Source: a gamma proteobacterium symbiont of Ctena orbiculata (lineage in GTDB: Bacteria > Pseudomonadota > Gammaproteobacteria > Chromatiales > Chromatiaceae). From it: 56,375 nt of DNA. The stretch covers positions 1 to 56,375 of the forward strand of contig QBVC01000035.1 in the NCBI GenBank assembly GCA_003058495.1, given 5' to 3'. The number at the start of each line of letters is the position of its first letter. Position 1 is the stretch's first letter. This document shows positions 9,433 through 17,930 of the stretch, piece after piece. The notes under the pieces are model-generated. The model worked only from the letters and a program-made list of their open reading frames with translations, was not told the DNA's origin and searched no databases. Made by a program: the position numbers and the translations under genes.

Positions 9433-10647
9433 CTAATGCGCAGCCCATTGAATGGATTTCAGGTCGACGCCGTCCTTGAACATCTCCCACAGGGGCGACA
9501 GCTCCCGCAACCGCTCCACTTCGGTCTGAATCTTGTTGATTGCGTAATCCACCTCTTCCACGGTGGAAAAGCGTCCCAGGGTAAAACGAATCGAGCTGTG
9601 GGCCAGCTCGTCCTCACGCCCCAGTGCGCGTAAAACATAACTCGGCTCAAGGCTTGCCGAGGTGCAGGCCGAGCCTGACGATACCGCGAGATCCTTCAGT
9701 GCCATGATCAGGGACTCGCCTTCGACAAAGGCGAAACTGACATTCAGGTTACCGGCGACCCGTTGATCCCGATCGCCGTTGAGATAGGCCTCTTCGATAT
9801 CGTTGATACCCTCCCAAAGCCGGTTTCGCAGTCCCAGGACACGCTCGTTTTCCGCCGCCATCTCTTCCCCAGCGAGCCTGAACGCCTCTCCCATGCCGAC
9901 GATCTGGTGGGTCGCCAGGGTACCGGAACGCATGCCGCGTTCGTGACCGCCGCCATGCATCTGCGCCTCCAGGCGCACCCGCGGCTTACGCCTGACGTAG
10001 AGTGCGCCTATACCCTTGGGGCCATAGATCTTGTGTGCCGAAAAGGACATCAAATCGACCTTCATGGTCTGCAGGTCGATCGGCACCTTGCCGGCGCTCT
10101 GCGCGGCGTCCACGTGAAACAGAATCTTGCGCTCGCGGGTTATCTCACCGATGGCCTGGATGTCCTGAATCACGCCGATCTCGTTATTCACATGCATGAT
10201 CGAGACGAGAATGGTGTCGTCACGCAGCGCGGCCTGCAGCTTGTCGAGATCGATCAGGCCGTTGGGTTCGGGATCGAGATAGGTGATCTCGAAGTCGTGG
10301 CGCTCCAGCTGCCGGCAGGTATCGAGCACCGCCTTGTGTTCTGTTTTGCAGGTGACGATGTGGCGGCCCTTCTTGGCATAGAACTCGGCCACGCCTTTTA
10401 TCGCCAGGTTGTCCGATTCGGTGGCGCCGGAGGTCCAGACTATCTCCTTGGGATCGGCATTCACCAGATCGGCCACCTGCTGCCGGGCCCTGCTGACGGC
10501 TTCATCCGCGGTCCAGCCGAAGGCGTGGGATCGCGAGGCGGCATTGCCGAAATCACCCTCCGGGGTCAGGTAACGGCACATGATTTCCGCGACACGGGGA
10601 TCCACCGGCGTGGTGGCCGAGTAGTCCATGTAGATGGGTAACTTCAT
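9433..10647 (-). CDS. iscS: Cysteine desulfurase IscS
   Basis: A PLP-dependent cysteine desulfurase that provides sulfur for iron-sulfur clusters and tRNA thiolation. The PLP lysine is in [12 protein letters not shown] and the persulfide Cys in [10 protein letters not shown] place the start at the ATG at 10647, giving 404 residues beginning [18 protein letters not shown], the usual length and N-terminus of IscS. It has a GGAG box six bases upstream. Upstream in-frame starts (ATG 10662, TTG 10674) have no comparable ribosome-binding site, and the TTG overlaps the iscR stop. Confidence 0.96.
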   Translation of the reverse strand: MKLPIYMDYSATTPVDPRVAEIMCRYLTPEGDFGNAASRSHAFGWTADEAVSRARQQVADLVNADPKEIVWTSGATESDNLAIKGVAEFYAKKGRHIVTCKTEHKAVLDTCRQLERHDFEITYLDPEPNGLIDLDKLQAALRDDTILVSIMHVNNEIGVIQDIQAIGEITRERKILFHVDAAQSAGKVPIDLQTMKVDLMSFSAHKIYGPKGIGALYVRRKPRVRLEAQMHGGGHERGMRSGTLATHQIVGMGEAFRLAGEEMAAENERVLGLRNRLWEGINDIEEAYLNGDRDQRVAGNLNVSFAFVEGESLIMALKDLAVSSGSACTSASLEPSYVLRALGREDELAHSSIRFTLGRFSTVEEVDYAINKIQTEVERLRELSPLWEMFKDGVDLKSIQWAAH

Positions 10648-10670
10648 CTCAAACTCCGACATCGAATCTG

Positions 10671-11171
10671 TCAAGCGCCCGCCATGTCGCCTGAGCCATC
10701 CACCAGTGAAACATCCAGCCCCGGTTGCTCCGTGTCAGGGTGATCCTGCCGGTCCGCGACCTCGCGCACCGCCTGTCGGTCCATCAGATCCTGCAGACTG
10801 ATCTTGTTGAGATAGCCATAGATTTGATTGCTGAGATCCGACCACAAGTCATGGGTCAGGCAGCGCTCGTTGTTCTGGCAGTTGTGGGCGCCGCTACAGC
10901 GGGTGGTATCGATATTCTCGTCGACGGCCGAGATGACCTCACCCACAAATATCTCATCCGCGCCTCGGCCCAGGCTATAGCCGCCGCCTGGTCCCCGGAC
11001 ACTGGCGACCAGTGACTTTTTACGCAAGCGGGAGAACAGCTGCTCCAGATAGGAGAGCGAAATCCCCTGACGCTGAGCGATATCAGCAAGGGTTATGGGG
11101 CCCTCCCCATAGTGGAGGGACAGGTCCAGCATTGCGGTCACTGCGTAACGGCCTTTTGTGGTAAGCTTCAC
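10671..11171 (-). CDS. iscR: Fe-S cluster-sensing transcription factor IscR (Rrf2 family)
   Basis: A 166-residue Rrf2-family regulator with an N-terminal winged helix ([17 protein letters not shown]) and the cluster-binding cysteines in the pattern [14 protein letters not shown] followed by a nearby His (LTHDLW). With a [2Fe-2S] cluster it represses its own operon. The C-terminal tail is low in conservation. It is the first gene of the iscRSUA operon, and a type-1 IscR operator overlaps the promoter in front of it (11203-11234). Confidence 0.97.
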   Translation of the reverse strand: MKLTTKGRYAVTAMLDLSLHYGEGPITLADIAQRQGISLSYLEQLFSRLRKKSLVASVRGPGGGYSLGRGADEIFVGEVISAVDENIDTTRCSGAHNCQNNERCLTHDLWSDLSNQIYGYLNKISLQDLMDRQAVREVADRQDHPDTEQPGLDVSLVDGSGDMAGA

Positions 11172-11202
11172 TTCTCGCGCTCCGTGAATATTTCCAAACG
11201 CT

Positions 11203-11234
11203 AATATACATTCCCAAGCAAAATAGTCAAGATT
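11203..11234 (-). promoter_or_regulatory. isc promoter with type-1 IscR operator
   Basis: On the minus strand TTGACT (11225-11230) and TATATT (11203-11208) are separated by 16 bases and form a good sigma-70 promoter. The 25 bases at 11210-11234 closely resemble the Escherichia coli iscR type-1 site (shared TTGAC, run of T, and a closing GGGAAT). Holo-IscR should block this promoter, giving feedback on Fe-S supply. Confidence 0.85.
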
Positions 11235-11246
11235 ATCCCACCCGGT

Positions 11247-12119
11247 TTATTCGGTGGTTTTCTCTCTCTCGGGAACCTCTTCATCCAGTTTTTGCAGCTC
11301 CTCGGCGGTCGATATGATCTCGCAGGAGTCCAGTGCCGGGAGATCTGAGTCACTCTCCTCCACACCCAGGCGTTTCAGGGCCTCGCACATCGACTCCATT
11401 CTCTTGTCCATGACATGGATATGATCGAGCATGCAGTTGATGGCATGGGCGACCGGGTCCGCTGCATCCTTGGTCGCCCCGTAGGCATCGAAGCCGATCT
11501 TCTTGGCGATCTTCTCCCGATGCTCCGCCTGCTCCGGCCGCTTCGCGGTAATCAGCTTCCCGGGTACCCCCACCACGGTTGAATCCGCGGGTACATCCTT
11601 TACCACCACCGAGTTGGAGCCTATCCTGACCCCTTCGCCGATGACGATGGGGCCCAATACCTTCGCCCCCGCACCGACGACCACATTGTTTTCCAGGGTG
11701 GGGTGGCGTTTTCCCTTCTTCCAGCTCGTACCACCCAGGGTCACACCGTGGTAGAGGGTGCAATCGTCACCGATCACCGCGGTCTCTCCGATCACCACAC
11801 CCATGCCGTGATCGATGAAGAAGCGCCTGCCGATCACCGCCCCCGGGTGGATCTCGATCCCGGTCAGCAGTCTGGCGATATTGGAGATCACCCGGGCGAG
11901 CCACTTCAACCCCATGCCCCACAAGGCATGGGCGAGCCGATGGAAGACCACGGCATGGATACCCGGGTAGGTGGTGATTACCTCGAAGGTGTTACGTGCC
12001 GCAGGATCCCGCTCGAAAACGCTCTGGATATCCTCTTTCCAACGAGAGACTTTCTCTTCACCTGAAGTTTCCAACTGCCTACCTACGTGTGTGTGAATAA
12101 ACTCTGGAGCCACATTCAT
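11247..12119 (-). CDS. cysE: Serine O-acetyltransferase CysE
   Basis: Acetylates L-serine, the committing step of cysteine synthesis, so it feeds the substrate of IscS. The N-terminal helical part contains the family string [10 protein letters not shown]; the left-handed beta helix shows [27 protein letters not shown] and [11 protein letters not shown] with the catalytic His residues. The C-terminal tail is about 60 residues longer than the shortest SAT enzymes. I use the ATG at 12119 (290 residues); an upstream TTG at 12152 is unlikely. Gene order trmJ-cysE-iscR is common in Gammaproteobacteria. The iscR promoter lies between cysE and iscR, so the two can be regulated separately. Confidence 0.93.
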   Translation of the reverse strand: MNVAPEFIHTHVGRQLETSGEEKVSRWKEDIQSVFERDPAARNTFEVITTYPGIHAVVFHRLAHALWGMGLKWLARVISNIARLLTGIEIHPGAVIGRRFFIDHGMGVVIGETAVIGDDCTLYHGVTLGGTSWKKGKRHPTLENNVVVGAGAKVLGPIVIGEGVRIGSNSVVVKDVPADSTVVGVPGKLITAKRPEQAEHREKIAKKIGFDAYGATKDAADPVAHAINCMLDHIHVMDKRMESMCEALKRLGVEESDSDLPALDSCEIISTAEELQKLDEEVPEREKTTE

Positions 12120-12218
12120 AATGTTGGCATGAGGGTAGCAGATTATCCACAATCCCGCACAAATTACTAGGGTATTATTCCAGGGTCGGGAATCGGGATC
12201 GGAAACCGCTCTCGCCGA

Positions 12219-12944
12219 TCAGCGACGCATCGATTTGCGTCCCTGCATGGCACTGAGTATTCCGCGCATGATATTGATTTCGTCCTTGTCCGGCCGCGCC
12301 CGCTGGAACAGGCTGCGCAATCTGCGCAGCAGCTTCTGCGACTGGCGCGGATCGGTAAAGCCGATGTCGTCCAGGGCCTGGGCCAGATGCTCGTGAAAGC
12401 CCTGCAGCATCTCGGCGGTGGCCAGGTCCCTCCGGCTCTCCGAAACCGCCTCAGGCTCGCCACGTTGGGCCATATAGACCTCGTAGGCCAGGACCTGGAC
12501 CGCCGCGCCCAGATTGAGGGAGCTGTAGGCCTCGTTGGTGGGGATGTTGACAAGAAATGTGCAGCGATCCAGTTCACTGTTGGTCAGGCCCGAGCGCTCT
12601 CGTCCGAAGACCAGCGCAACATCCCCCCGCCGCGCCTCCTCTACCAGCTTGGCGGCGGCCTCCCTGGGCGAGACCACGGGCCACTCCACGCTGCGGCTGC
12701 GGGCGCTGGTGCCGACCACGAGGCGGCAGCCGGCCAGGGCCTCATCGAGGGATCCCGACACCCGGGCGCTGTTCAACAGGTCATCGGCGCCGGAGGCCCT
12801 GGACGTCGCCTCCTGGTGGGGAAACTGCTGCGGCGTGACCAGATGCAACTGACGCAGCGCCATGTTCTTCATGGCCCGGGCCGCCGCGCCGATATTGCCG
12901 GGGTGGCTGGTATCGACCAATACGATTCTGATGTTTTTCAACAT
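12219..12944 (-). CDS. trmJ: tRNA (cytidine/uridine-32-2'-O)-methyltransferase TrmJ
   Basis: A 241-residue SPOUT-class methyltransferase that 2'-O-methylates position 32 in the tRNA anticodon loop. It starts IRIVLVDTSHPGNIGAAARAMKNM, and has the SAM-knot signatures VFGRERSGLTNSEL and NIPTNEAYSSLNLGAAVQ. The C-terminal helical extension (SQKLLRRLRSLFQRARP) is typical for TrmJ. It is divergent from suhB, as in many Gammaproteobacteria, and upstream of cysE on the same strand. Confidence 0.95.
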   Translation of the reverse strand: MLKNIRIVLVDTSHPGNIGAAARAMKNMALRQLHLVTPQQFPHQEATSRASGADDLLNSARVSGSLDEALAGCRLVVGTSARSRSVEWPVVSPREAAAKLVEEARRGDVALVFGRERSGLTNSELDRCTFLVNIPTNEAYSSLNLGAAVQVLAYEVYMAQRGEPEAVSESRRDLATAEMLQGFHEHLAQALDDIGFTDPRQSQKLLRRLRSLFQRARPDKDEINIMRGILSAMQGRKSMRR

Positions 12945-13027
12945 AGGTGAATTGAAATCCTACTGCAATGGTAACTGTGTGACAGTACGAGACGCGTGTC
13001 TGTCGAAAAAACGGATGAACGCGTGTA

Positions 13028-13133
13028 GGCGCCTGAGGGTTGTCTTTCGCAGAAGCGGCAGGGATGCCGCGCTAGCCCCGCCAGTACAGGGATGTACTGT
13101 CGGGGCGTCGGAGAAAGACAACCCTCAGGCGCC
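13028..13133. repeat. Long inverted repeat with 21-bp perfect arms (REP/MITE-like)
   Basis: The arms at 13028-13048 and 13113-13133 are perfect 21-bp reverse complements. The 64-base loop contains further dyads (gccccgcc/ggggcg and agtaca/tgtact). The element fills most of the 334 bases between the divergent trmJ and suhB starts. No gene is visible in it. It looks like a mobile repetitive element rather than a terminator, because no T tract follows either arm. Confidence 0.8.
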
Positions 13134-13278
13134 GGGGTCAGAGAAATACTCGTTGTTTCTAACGGACTTAGATTGAGCATTATCCAGATTTTATCCTTTA
13201 CTCAGAAGTTGGCTTAGCTCATTGTTCGGTTACGGAAATAGTTTAACCCTTCCCCCAGTTGCTGTATCCTCGCCGCCC

Positions 13279-14076
13279 ATGAATCCGATGCTCACCATTG
13301 CCGTACGCGCCGCCCGTGATGCCGGGCGTGTCATCACCCGAAACTTCAATCGCCTCGACCGGCTCACGGTCAGTGACAAAGGAAACAATGACTTCGTCAC
13401 TGAGGTCGATCGCAACGCGGAAGCGGTAATCATCAATCAGCTGCGTGAAAAGTTCCCGAATCACGCCATTCTTGCGGAAGAGAGCGGCAAGCAGGGTGAC
13501 GACGACCACCTATGGATTATCGACCCGCTCGACGGCACCACCAATTTTCTCCACGGCCTGCCCCAGTTTGCGGTCTCCATCGCGCTCAAGATCAGGGGTC
13601 GGCTGGAGGTGGGTGTCGTCTACGATCCGGTGAGCGAAGAGATGTATACCGCCTGCCGGGGCGAGGGCGCCCAGTTGAACGACAGAAAGCTCCGGGTCTC
13701 CGCCCGCAAAGGGCTCGATGGCGCCCTGCTGGGCACCGGCCTGCCCTACCGTGATTTCAGATTCACCGACAACTACATGGGGATGCTCAAGGATCTGATG
13801 CGGGAGAGCGCCGGGGTGCGTCGTCCCGGTTCCGCCGCCCTCGACTTCGCCTATGTCGCCGCCGGACGCACCGATGGTTTCTGGGAGCTCGGCCTGAAGG
13901 AGTGGGACTTTGCCGCCGGCGCACTCCTGGTGCGGGAGGCGGGTGGCCTGGTCACCGACATCGGCGGCGGTGAGCGCTACCTCGAAACCGGTAATGTCAT
14001 TGCCGGCAGCATCAAGGTCCACAACGCCATGCTGAAACGCATCCTGCCCCACCTCGACAGTAAACTGACCGCTTAA
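13279..14076 (+). CDS. suhB: Inositol-1-monophosphatase family protein SuhB
   Basis: A Mg-dependent inositol monophosphatase-fold protein; SuhB is also a component of the rRNA antitermination complex. The metal-binding motif is seen in DPLDGTTNFLHG, and the family's second signature in EWDFAAGALLVREAGG. I choose the ATG at 13279, giving 265 residues starting MNPMLTIAVRAARDAG, which matches the family length of about 267. An upstream in-frame ATG at 13222 would add 19 non-conserved residues. The gene is divergent from trmJ. Confidence 0.95.
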   Translation: MNPMLTIAVRAARDAGRVITRNFNRLDRLTVSDKGNNDFVTEVDRNAEAVIINQLREKFPNHAILAEESGKQGDDDHLWIIDPLDGTTNFLHGLPQFAVSIALKIRGRLEVGVVYDPVSEEMYTACRGEGAQLNDRKLRVSARKGLDGALLGTGLPYRDFRFTDNYMGMLKDLMRESAGVRRPGSAALDFAYVAAGRTDGFWELGLKEWDFAAGALLVREAGGLVTDIGGGERYLETGNVIAGSIKVHNAMLKRILPHLDSKLTA

Positions 14077-14240
14077 TTCCCATCCTGACGAATCAGGTTC
14101 ACAGATTCATCCAAACCGGCCGATAGCCCCTCAAGATTGTCCCTCCGCAACCGTTAGTTGGTGTGTAGGCACTCTGAAACTGAGTGTTATTTCTAAAGCA
14201 ACATGCTGATTTGAAAAGCCATTCATGCGGGACACGAGAG

Positions 14241-14432
14241 ATGACCGATGAGCCGACAAAAAAAAGAAAACTGAGCGATCACGCCCTGGAATTGATCATG
14301 CGGGACGTCTTGAACGGCTTGAAGGACTTTTCACTGGATATGCAAACCGAAGTGGCGATGGCAGCCACCGAGGAGACCCCCAGGCTCACCTCCGGCACGC
14401 TGAAAAACGCCCTGCGATCGAAGCAGGAGTGA
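14241..14432 (+). CDS. Small hypothetical protein
   Basis: A 63-residue charged protein starting MTDEPTKKRKLSDHALEL, with an ACGAGAG purine box before the ATG at 14241. It is mostly helical and has no signal peptide or cysteine. Upstream in-frame codons reach to 14184, but the ATG with the box is preferred. It lies between suhB and the convergent secF gene. I do not recognise a family; the coding character is judged from the ribosome-binding site and balanced composition. Confidence 0.55.
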   Translation: MTDEPTKKRKLSDHALELIMRDVLNGLKDFSLDMQTEVAMAATEETPRLTSGTLKNALRSKQE

Positions 14433-14462
14433 CGCCTTAAAATCCTGTTTCGATAAGCCCGC

Positions 14463-15395
14463 TCAGGGCATATCGTCAACCGTGCCATCCTCTTTCTTCA
14501 CCGGCATCAGATCGGCACGACTGACCCCCATGAAAATCACCGAGCTGCTCGCGACATAGATCGAGGAGTAGGTGCCTATCACCACGCCCACGATCAGCGC
14601 CAGGGCGAAACCGTGGATGATCTCGCCACCGAAAAGGAACAGGGCGACCAACACCAGCAAAGTGGTGCCGGAGGTGATCAGGGTACGGGAGAGGGTTTGA
14701 TTGACCGAGGTGTTGATCACGTCCACCGCGTCGCCCTTGCGGATCTTCCTGAAATTCTCCCGGATCCGGTCGTAGACCACGATGGTATCGTTGAGCGAGT
14801 AACCGATCACCGCCAGCACCGCGGCCAGCACCGGCAGATCGAACTCCACCTGGAAGAGGGCGAAAAAGCCGATGGTGATCAGCACGTCATGGACCAGGGC
14901 GATCACGGAACCGACGGCGAAGCGGTATTCGAAACGCAGACCGACGTAGATCAGGATGCCGATCAGGGCATAGAGCATCGCCAGTCCGCCGTCCTCGGTC
15001 AGCTCGTCACCCACCTGGGGACCGACGAATTCAACCCTGCGCAGGTCCACCTGCGGATCTATACCCTGCATCGCGCTGAAGGCGCGATCGCTGAGTACCG
15101 CACTCTCTATGTCCTCCCGGGGCGCCAGCCTTACCAGCACATCCTTCGATGTGCCGAAGTGCTGGATCACCGCATCGTCGAAGCCATCCTTGGCCAGCGC
15201 CTCGCGGACCACGGGGAGTTCCACCGCCTGGGGATAGCCCACCTCGACCAGGGTGCCGCCGGTGAAATCGATACCCAGGTTGAGTCCGCGGGCGATGATC
15301 GATCCCACGGCAATCAGCAGCAGCACGGCGGAGAAGACCAGCGCGATGCTGCGCTTGCCCATGAGGTCGAGATGTACATCCTTCAAGATCTGCAT
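14463..15395 (-). CDS. secF: Protein translocase subunit SecF
   Basis: A 310-residue inner-membrane subunit of the SecDF complex that uses the proton gradient to pull proteins through SecYEG. It has the N-terminal membrane segment followed by GIDFTGGTLVEV, then the periplasmic domain and five further membrane segments, including VIGYSLNDTIVVYDRIRE. The gene starts 12 bases after secD and is the last of yajC-secD-secF. Confidence 0.97.
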   Translation of the reverse strand: MQILKDVHLDLMGKRSIALVFSAVLLLIAVGSIIARGLNLGIDFTGGTLVEVGYPQAVELPVVREALAKDGFDDAVIQHFGTSKDVLVRLAPREDIESAVLSDRAFSAMQGIDPQVDLRRVEFVGPQVGDELTEDGGLAMLYALIGILIYVGLRFEYRFAVGSVIALVHDVLITIGFFALFQVEFDLPVLAAVLAVIGYSLNDTIVVYDRIRENFRKIRKGDAVDVINTSVNQTLSRTLITSGTTLLVLVALFLFGGEIIHGFALALIVGVVIGTYSSIYVASSSVIFMGVSRADLMPVKKEDGTVDDMP

Positions 15396-15407
15396 GACAA
15401 GACTCCT

Positions 15408-17264
15408 CTATATCGCCAGTGCTTTGACACGCTTGCGGCCGTAGATCAGGTTGATCACGGCACGGGTGCCGATGATCGCGGTAAACATGGAGGTACAGAT
15501 GCCGATCGCCAGGGTCACCGCAAAGCCCTTGATCGGTCCGGTACCGAAACTGAAGAGCACCACGGCGGCGATCAGGGTGGTGATATTGGCGTCGATGATG
15601 GTGGAGAAGGCCTTCTCGTAGCCCGCCTGGATGCTCGACTGGGGCGAGTTGCCGTTGGCCAGCTCTTCGCGGATCCTCTGGAATATCAGCACATTCGCAT
15701 CCACCGCCATACCCACGGTCAAGACGATACCGGCGATGCCCGGCAGGGTCAGGGTGGCCTGCAGCATGGAGAGGATCGCCACGATCAGCACCAGGTTCAT
15801 CACCAGCGCCATATCCGCGACCAGACCGAACACCCGGTAGTAGACGGCCATGAAGATCATCACCAGGACCAGGCCGATGACCACCGACTTGAAGCCCTGG
15901 TCGATGCTGTCCTGTCCCAGGCTGGGGCCGATGGTGCGCTCTTCGACGATCTCGATCGGCGCGGCCAGGGCGCCCGCCCGCAGCAGCAGCGCCAGGTCTC
16001 TGGCCTCTTCCGTGGTATCCAGTCCGGTGGTTTGAAAGCGCCTGCCGAAGGGCTCTCTGATGGTGGCGATGGAGATCACCTCCTCGACCCGCTTCTTCAC
16101 CTTCACCGGCTTGCCGTCCACCATCCGCGTGGTGGTGCGGTTTTCGATAAAGACCACCGCCATCGGCTTGCCCACATTCTCATTGGTCATGCGCCGCATG
16201 CGCTTGGCGCCAACCCCATCCAGGCTGACAAAGACCGCCGGCTGGCCGGTCTGCTGATCGAGGCCCGATGAGGCATCGACGATCTGGTTGCCGGTGACGA
16301 TCACCCGCTTCTTCAGCAATACCGGCTGACCGTCCCGCTCGTGGTAGAGGTTGGAACCCGGAGGTACTCGTCCGTTCACCGCATCCTCCACGCTGTGCTC
16401 GGTGTCGGCCAGGCGGTATTCCAGGGTCGCGGTGGCGCCCAGTATCTCCTTCAGCTTTGCCGGATCCTGGGCCCCGGGCAACTGCACCACGATCCGCCGT
16501 ACACCCTGTTGCTGAATCAATGGTTCGGCGATGCCGAGGGCGTTGACCCGATTGCGCAGGGTGGTGATGTTCTGCTGCAGGGCGAAACGCTGCACCTCCT
16601 GCTTCTCCGCCGGGGAGAGGGAGACGGTCACCAGAAACGCATCCGCCTCATCGCTGCTCTCCAGATTCAGGGAGCGAAACTCATTGCCGATCAGATCCGA
16701 TGCCTGGTCGCGCTTCTCGGCATTGTTGAATTTGACCACGACCTGATCTTGTTCGCGGCTGATGCGGGTATAGCGCAACTTCTTCTCGCGCAGCAGGGTT
16801 CGTATATCACCGCTGTAGCGCTCGGCCGCCTGTTCAATCGCCGCATCCATGTCCACATCGATGAGCACGTGTATGCCGCCCCTGAGATCGAGTCCCAGAT
16901 ACATCGGCTCCGCACCCAGGCCGACCAGCCAATCGGGTAGATCGGGGGATAGGGTCAAGGCCGGGGTGTAGTTCTCACCCAGTTCCGCGGCGACCAGGTC
17001 GATCGCCTTCAGCTGATCCTCGGAGCTGCTGAAGCGCACCAGCAGTTTGCCGTTCTGTTTCTGCCCGATCCCCTTGACCCTGACACCCACCTTTTCCAGC
17101 GCCTGCTGCACCCGGGACTCGGTGGTCTGGTCAATGACGGCGTCACGTTGCGCGGAGATCTCCATGGACGGGTCCTGGTCGAAAATATTCGGCAGGGCGA
17201 AGAGCCCGCCCAGCAGGACCACAGCCAAAACCATCAGGTTTTTCCAAAGCGGGTATTGGTTCAT
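15408..17264 (-). CDS. secD: Protein translocase subunit SecD
   Basis: A 618-residue inner-membrane protein: one N-terminal membrane segment, a large periplasmic domain (GLDLRGGIHVLIDVDMDAA is its first conserved block), and a cluster of five membrane segments at the C-terminus with VLTVGMAVDANVLIFQRIRE. It works with SecF in proton-driven late-stage protein export. It lies 53 bases downstream of yajC. Confidence 0.97.
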   Translation of the reverse strand: MNQYPLWKNLMVLAVVLLGGLFALPNIFDQDPSMEISAQRDAVIDQTTESRVQQALEKVGVRVKGIGQKQNGKLLVRFSSSEDQLKAIDLVAAELGENYTPALTLSPDLPDWLVGLGAEPMYLGLDLRGGIHVLIDVDMDAAIEQAAERYSGDIRTLLREKKLRYTRISREQDQVVVKFNNAEKRDQASDLIGNEFRSLNLESSDEADAFLVTVSLSPAEKQEVQRFALQQNITTLRNRVNALGIAEPLIQQQGVRRIVVQLPGAQDPAKLKEILGATATLEYRLADTEHSVEDAVNGRVPPGSNLYHERDGQPVLLKKRVIVTGNQIVDASSGLDQQTGQPAVFVSLDGVGAKRMRRMTNENVGKPMAVVFIENRTTTRMVDGKPVKVKKRVEEVISIATIREPFGRRFQTTGLDTTEEARDLALLLRAGALAAPIEIVEERTIGPSLGQDSIDQGFKSVVIGLVLVMIFMAVYYRVFGLVADMALVMNLVLIVAILSMLQATLTLPGIAGIVLTVGMAVDANVLIFQRIREELANGNSPQSSIQAGYEKAFSTIIDANITTLIAAVVLFSFGTGPIKGFAVTLAIGICTSMFTAIIGTRAVINLIYGRKRVKALAI

Positions 17265-17316
17265 CTTACTATCAAAATCTATAGACTAAGTGGAAGGCGG
17301 CTGCACGCACCGGCGA

Positions 17317-17643
17317 CTAAAGCTCCTTGAGCGAACCCTTCGGCAGTACCGAATCGACAGCCTGCCTGCGGATCTTCACCGCGGTACCGTCAGATACCTC
17401 GAGGAGAAGAAAGTTCTCGCCAAGATCGGTGATCTTCCCCGCCATGCCGCCGACGGTCACCACCTCATCCCCCTTGGCCAGGGCCTCGACCATCTTTTTA
17501 TGCTCCTTCTGGCGCTTTACCTGGGGACGAATCATCAGGAAGTAGAGCACGGCGCCAAAGATTACCAGGGGCAACAGCCCGGTAATTGCACTTGCCTCCC
17601 CGGCCGGTGCCTGGGCAAACGCATCAGATATAAAAAAATTCAT
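17317..17643 (-). CDS. yajC: Preprotein translocase accessory protein YajC
   Basis: A 108-residue single-pass membrane protein associated with SecDF. It has one membrane segment (LLPLVIFGAVLYFLMIRPQ) and the family block KGDEVVTVGGMAGKI. I use the ATG at 17643, which has AGAGGTT upstream; the longer frame to 17706 lacks a start signal. In most Gammaproteobacteria tgt is directly upstream of yajC; here tgt is 29.7 kb away on the same strand. Confidence 0.96.
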   Translation of the reverse strand: MNFFISDAFAQAPAGEASAITGLLPLVIFGAVLYFLMIRPQVKRQKEHKKMVEALAKGDEVVTVGGMAGKITDLGENFLLLEVSDGTAVKIRRQAVDSVLPKGSLKEL

Positions 17644-17793
17644 TTCAACTAACCTCTTGATCGGGTCAAAACTGTGTCCGTCAGGCAGATTCTGCCCTGC
17701 GCTCAAAAATCAGCGGCCGATTATGACACAGAAGGGGAAAAGAAGCAGGCTTATGTGCGATTTTTTGGATACTTACAGCCTCAACAGCCACAG

Positions 17794-17857
17794 TGGTGGG
17801 GCAGGGCCCCACCCTACCCGTCAAGCTCAGGGTGCAGGGTGGGGCCCTGCCCCACCA
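17794..17857. repeat. Inverted repeat with 22-bp perfect arms in the yajC upstream region
   Basis: The arms at 17794-17815 and 17836-17857 are perfect reverse complements of 22 bases, each rich in gggg and cccc, with a 20-base loop. Each arm also contains its own short dyad (ggggc/gcccc), so nested folds are possible. It lies in the 287-base gap between yajC and the DUF3570 gene, exactly at one edge of the block inserted between yajC and tgt. Confidence 0.75.
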
Positions 17858-17930
17858 ATCGAGGCTGGTAAGGTGGCGAGAACCCCTCTTTCCAAGTTTC
17901 CTGTATGACAATACGTGATAAAAAAAGGGG

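Noticed and set aside
14613-16271. 552-residue open frame on the plus strand over secF/secD
   Set aside because: Antisense to the well conserved secDF genes; HQxxDH-rich composition is an artefact of the codon bias.
17657-17908. 83-residue plus-strand ORF in the gap between yajC and DUF3570
   Set aside because: Its Gly/Pro-rich middle is only the translated 22-bp inverted repeat, and there is no start signal.
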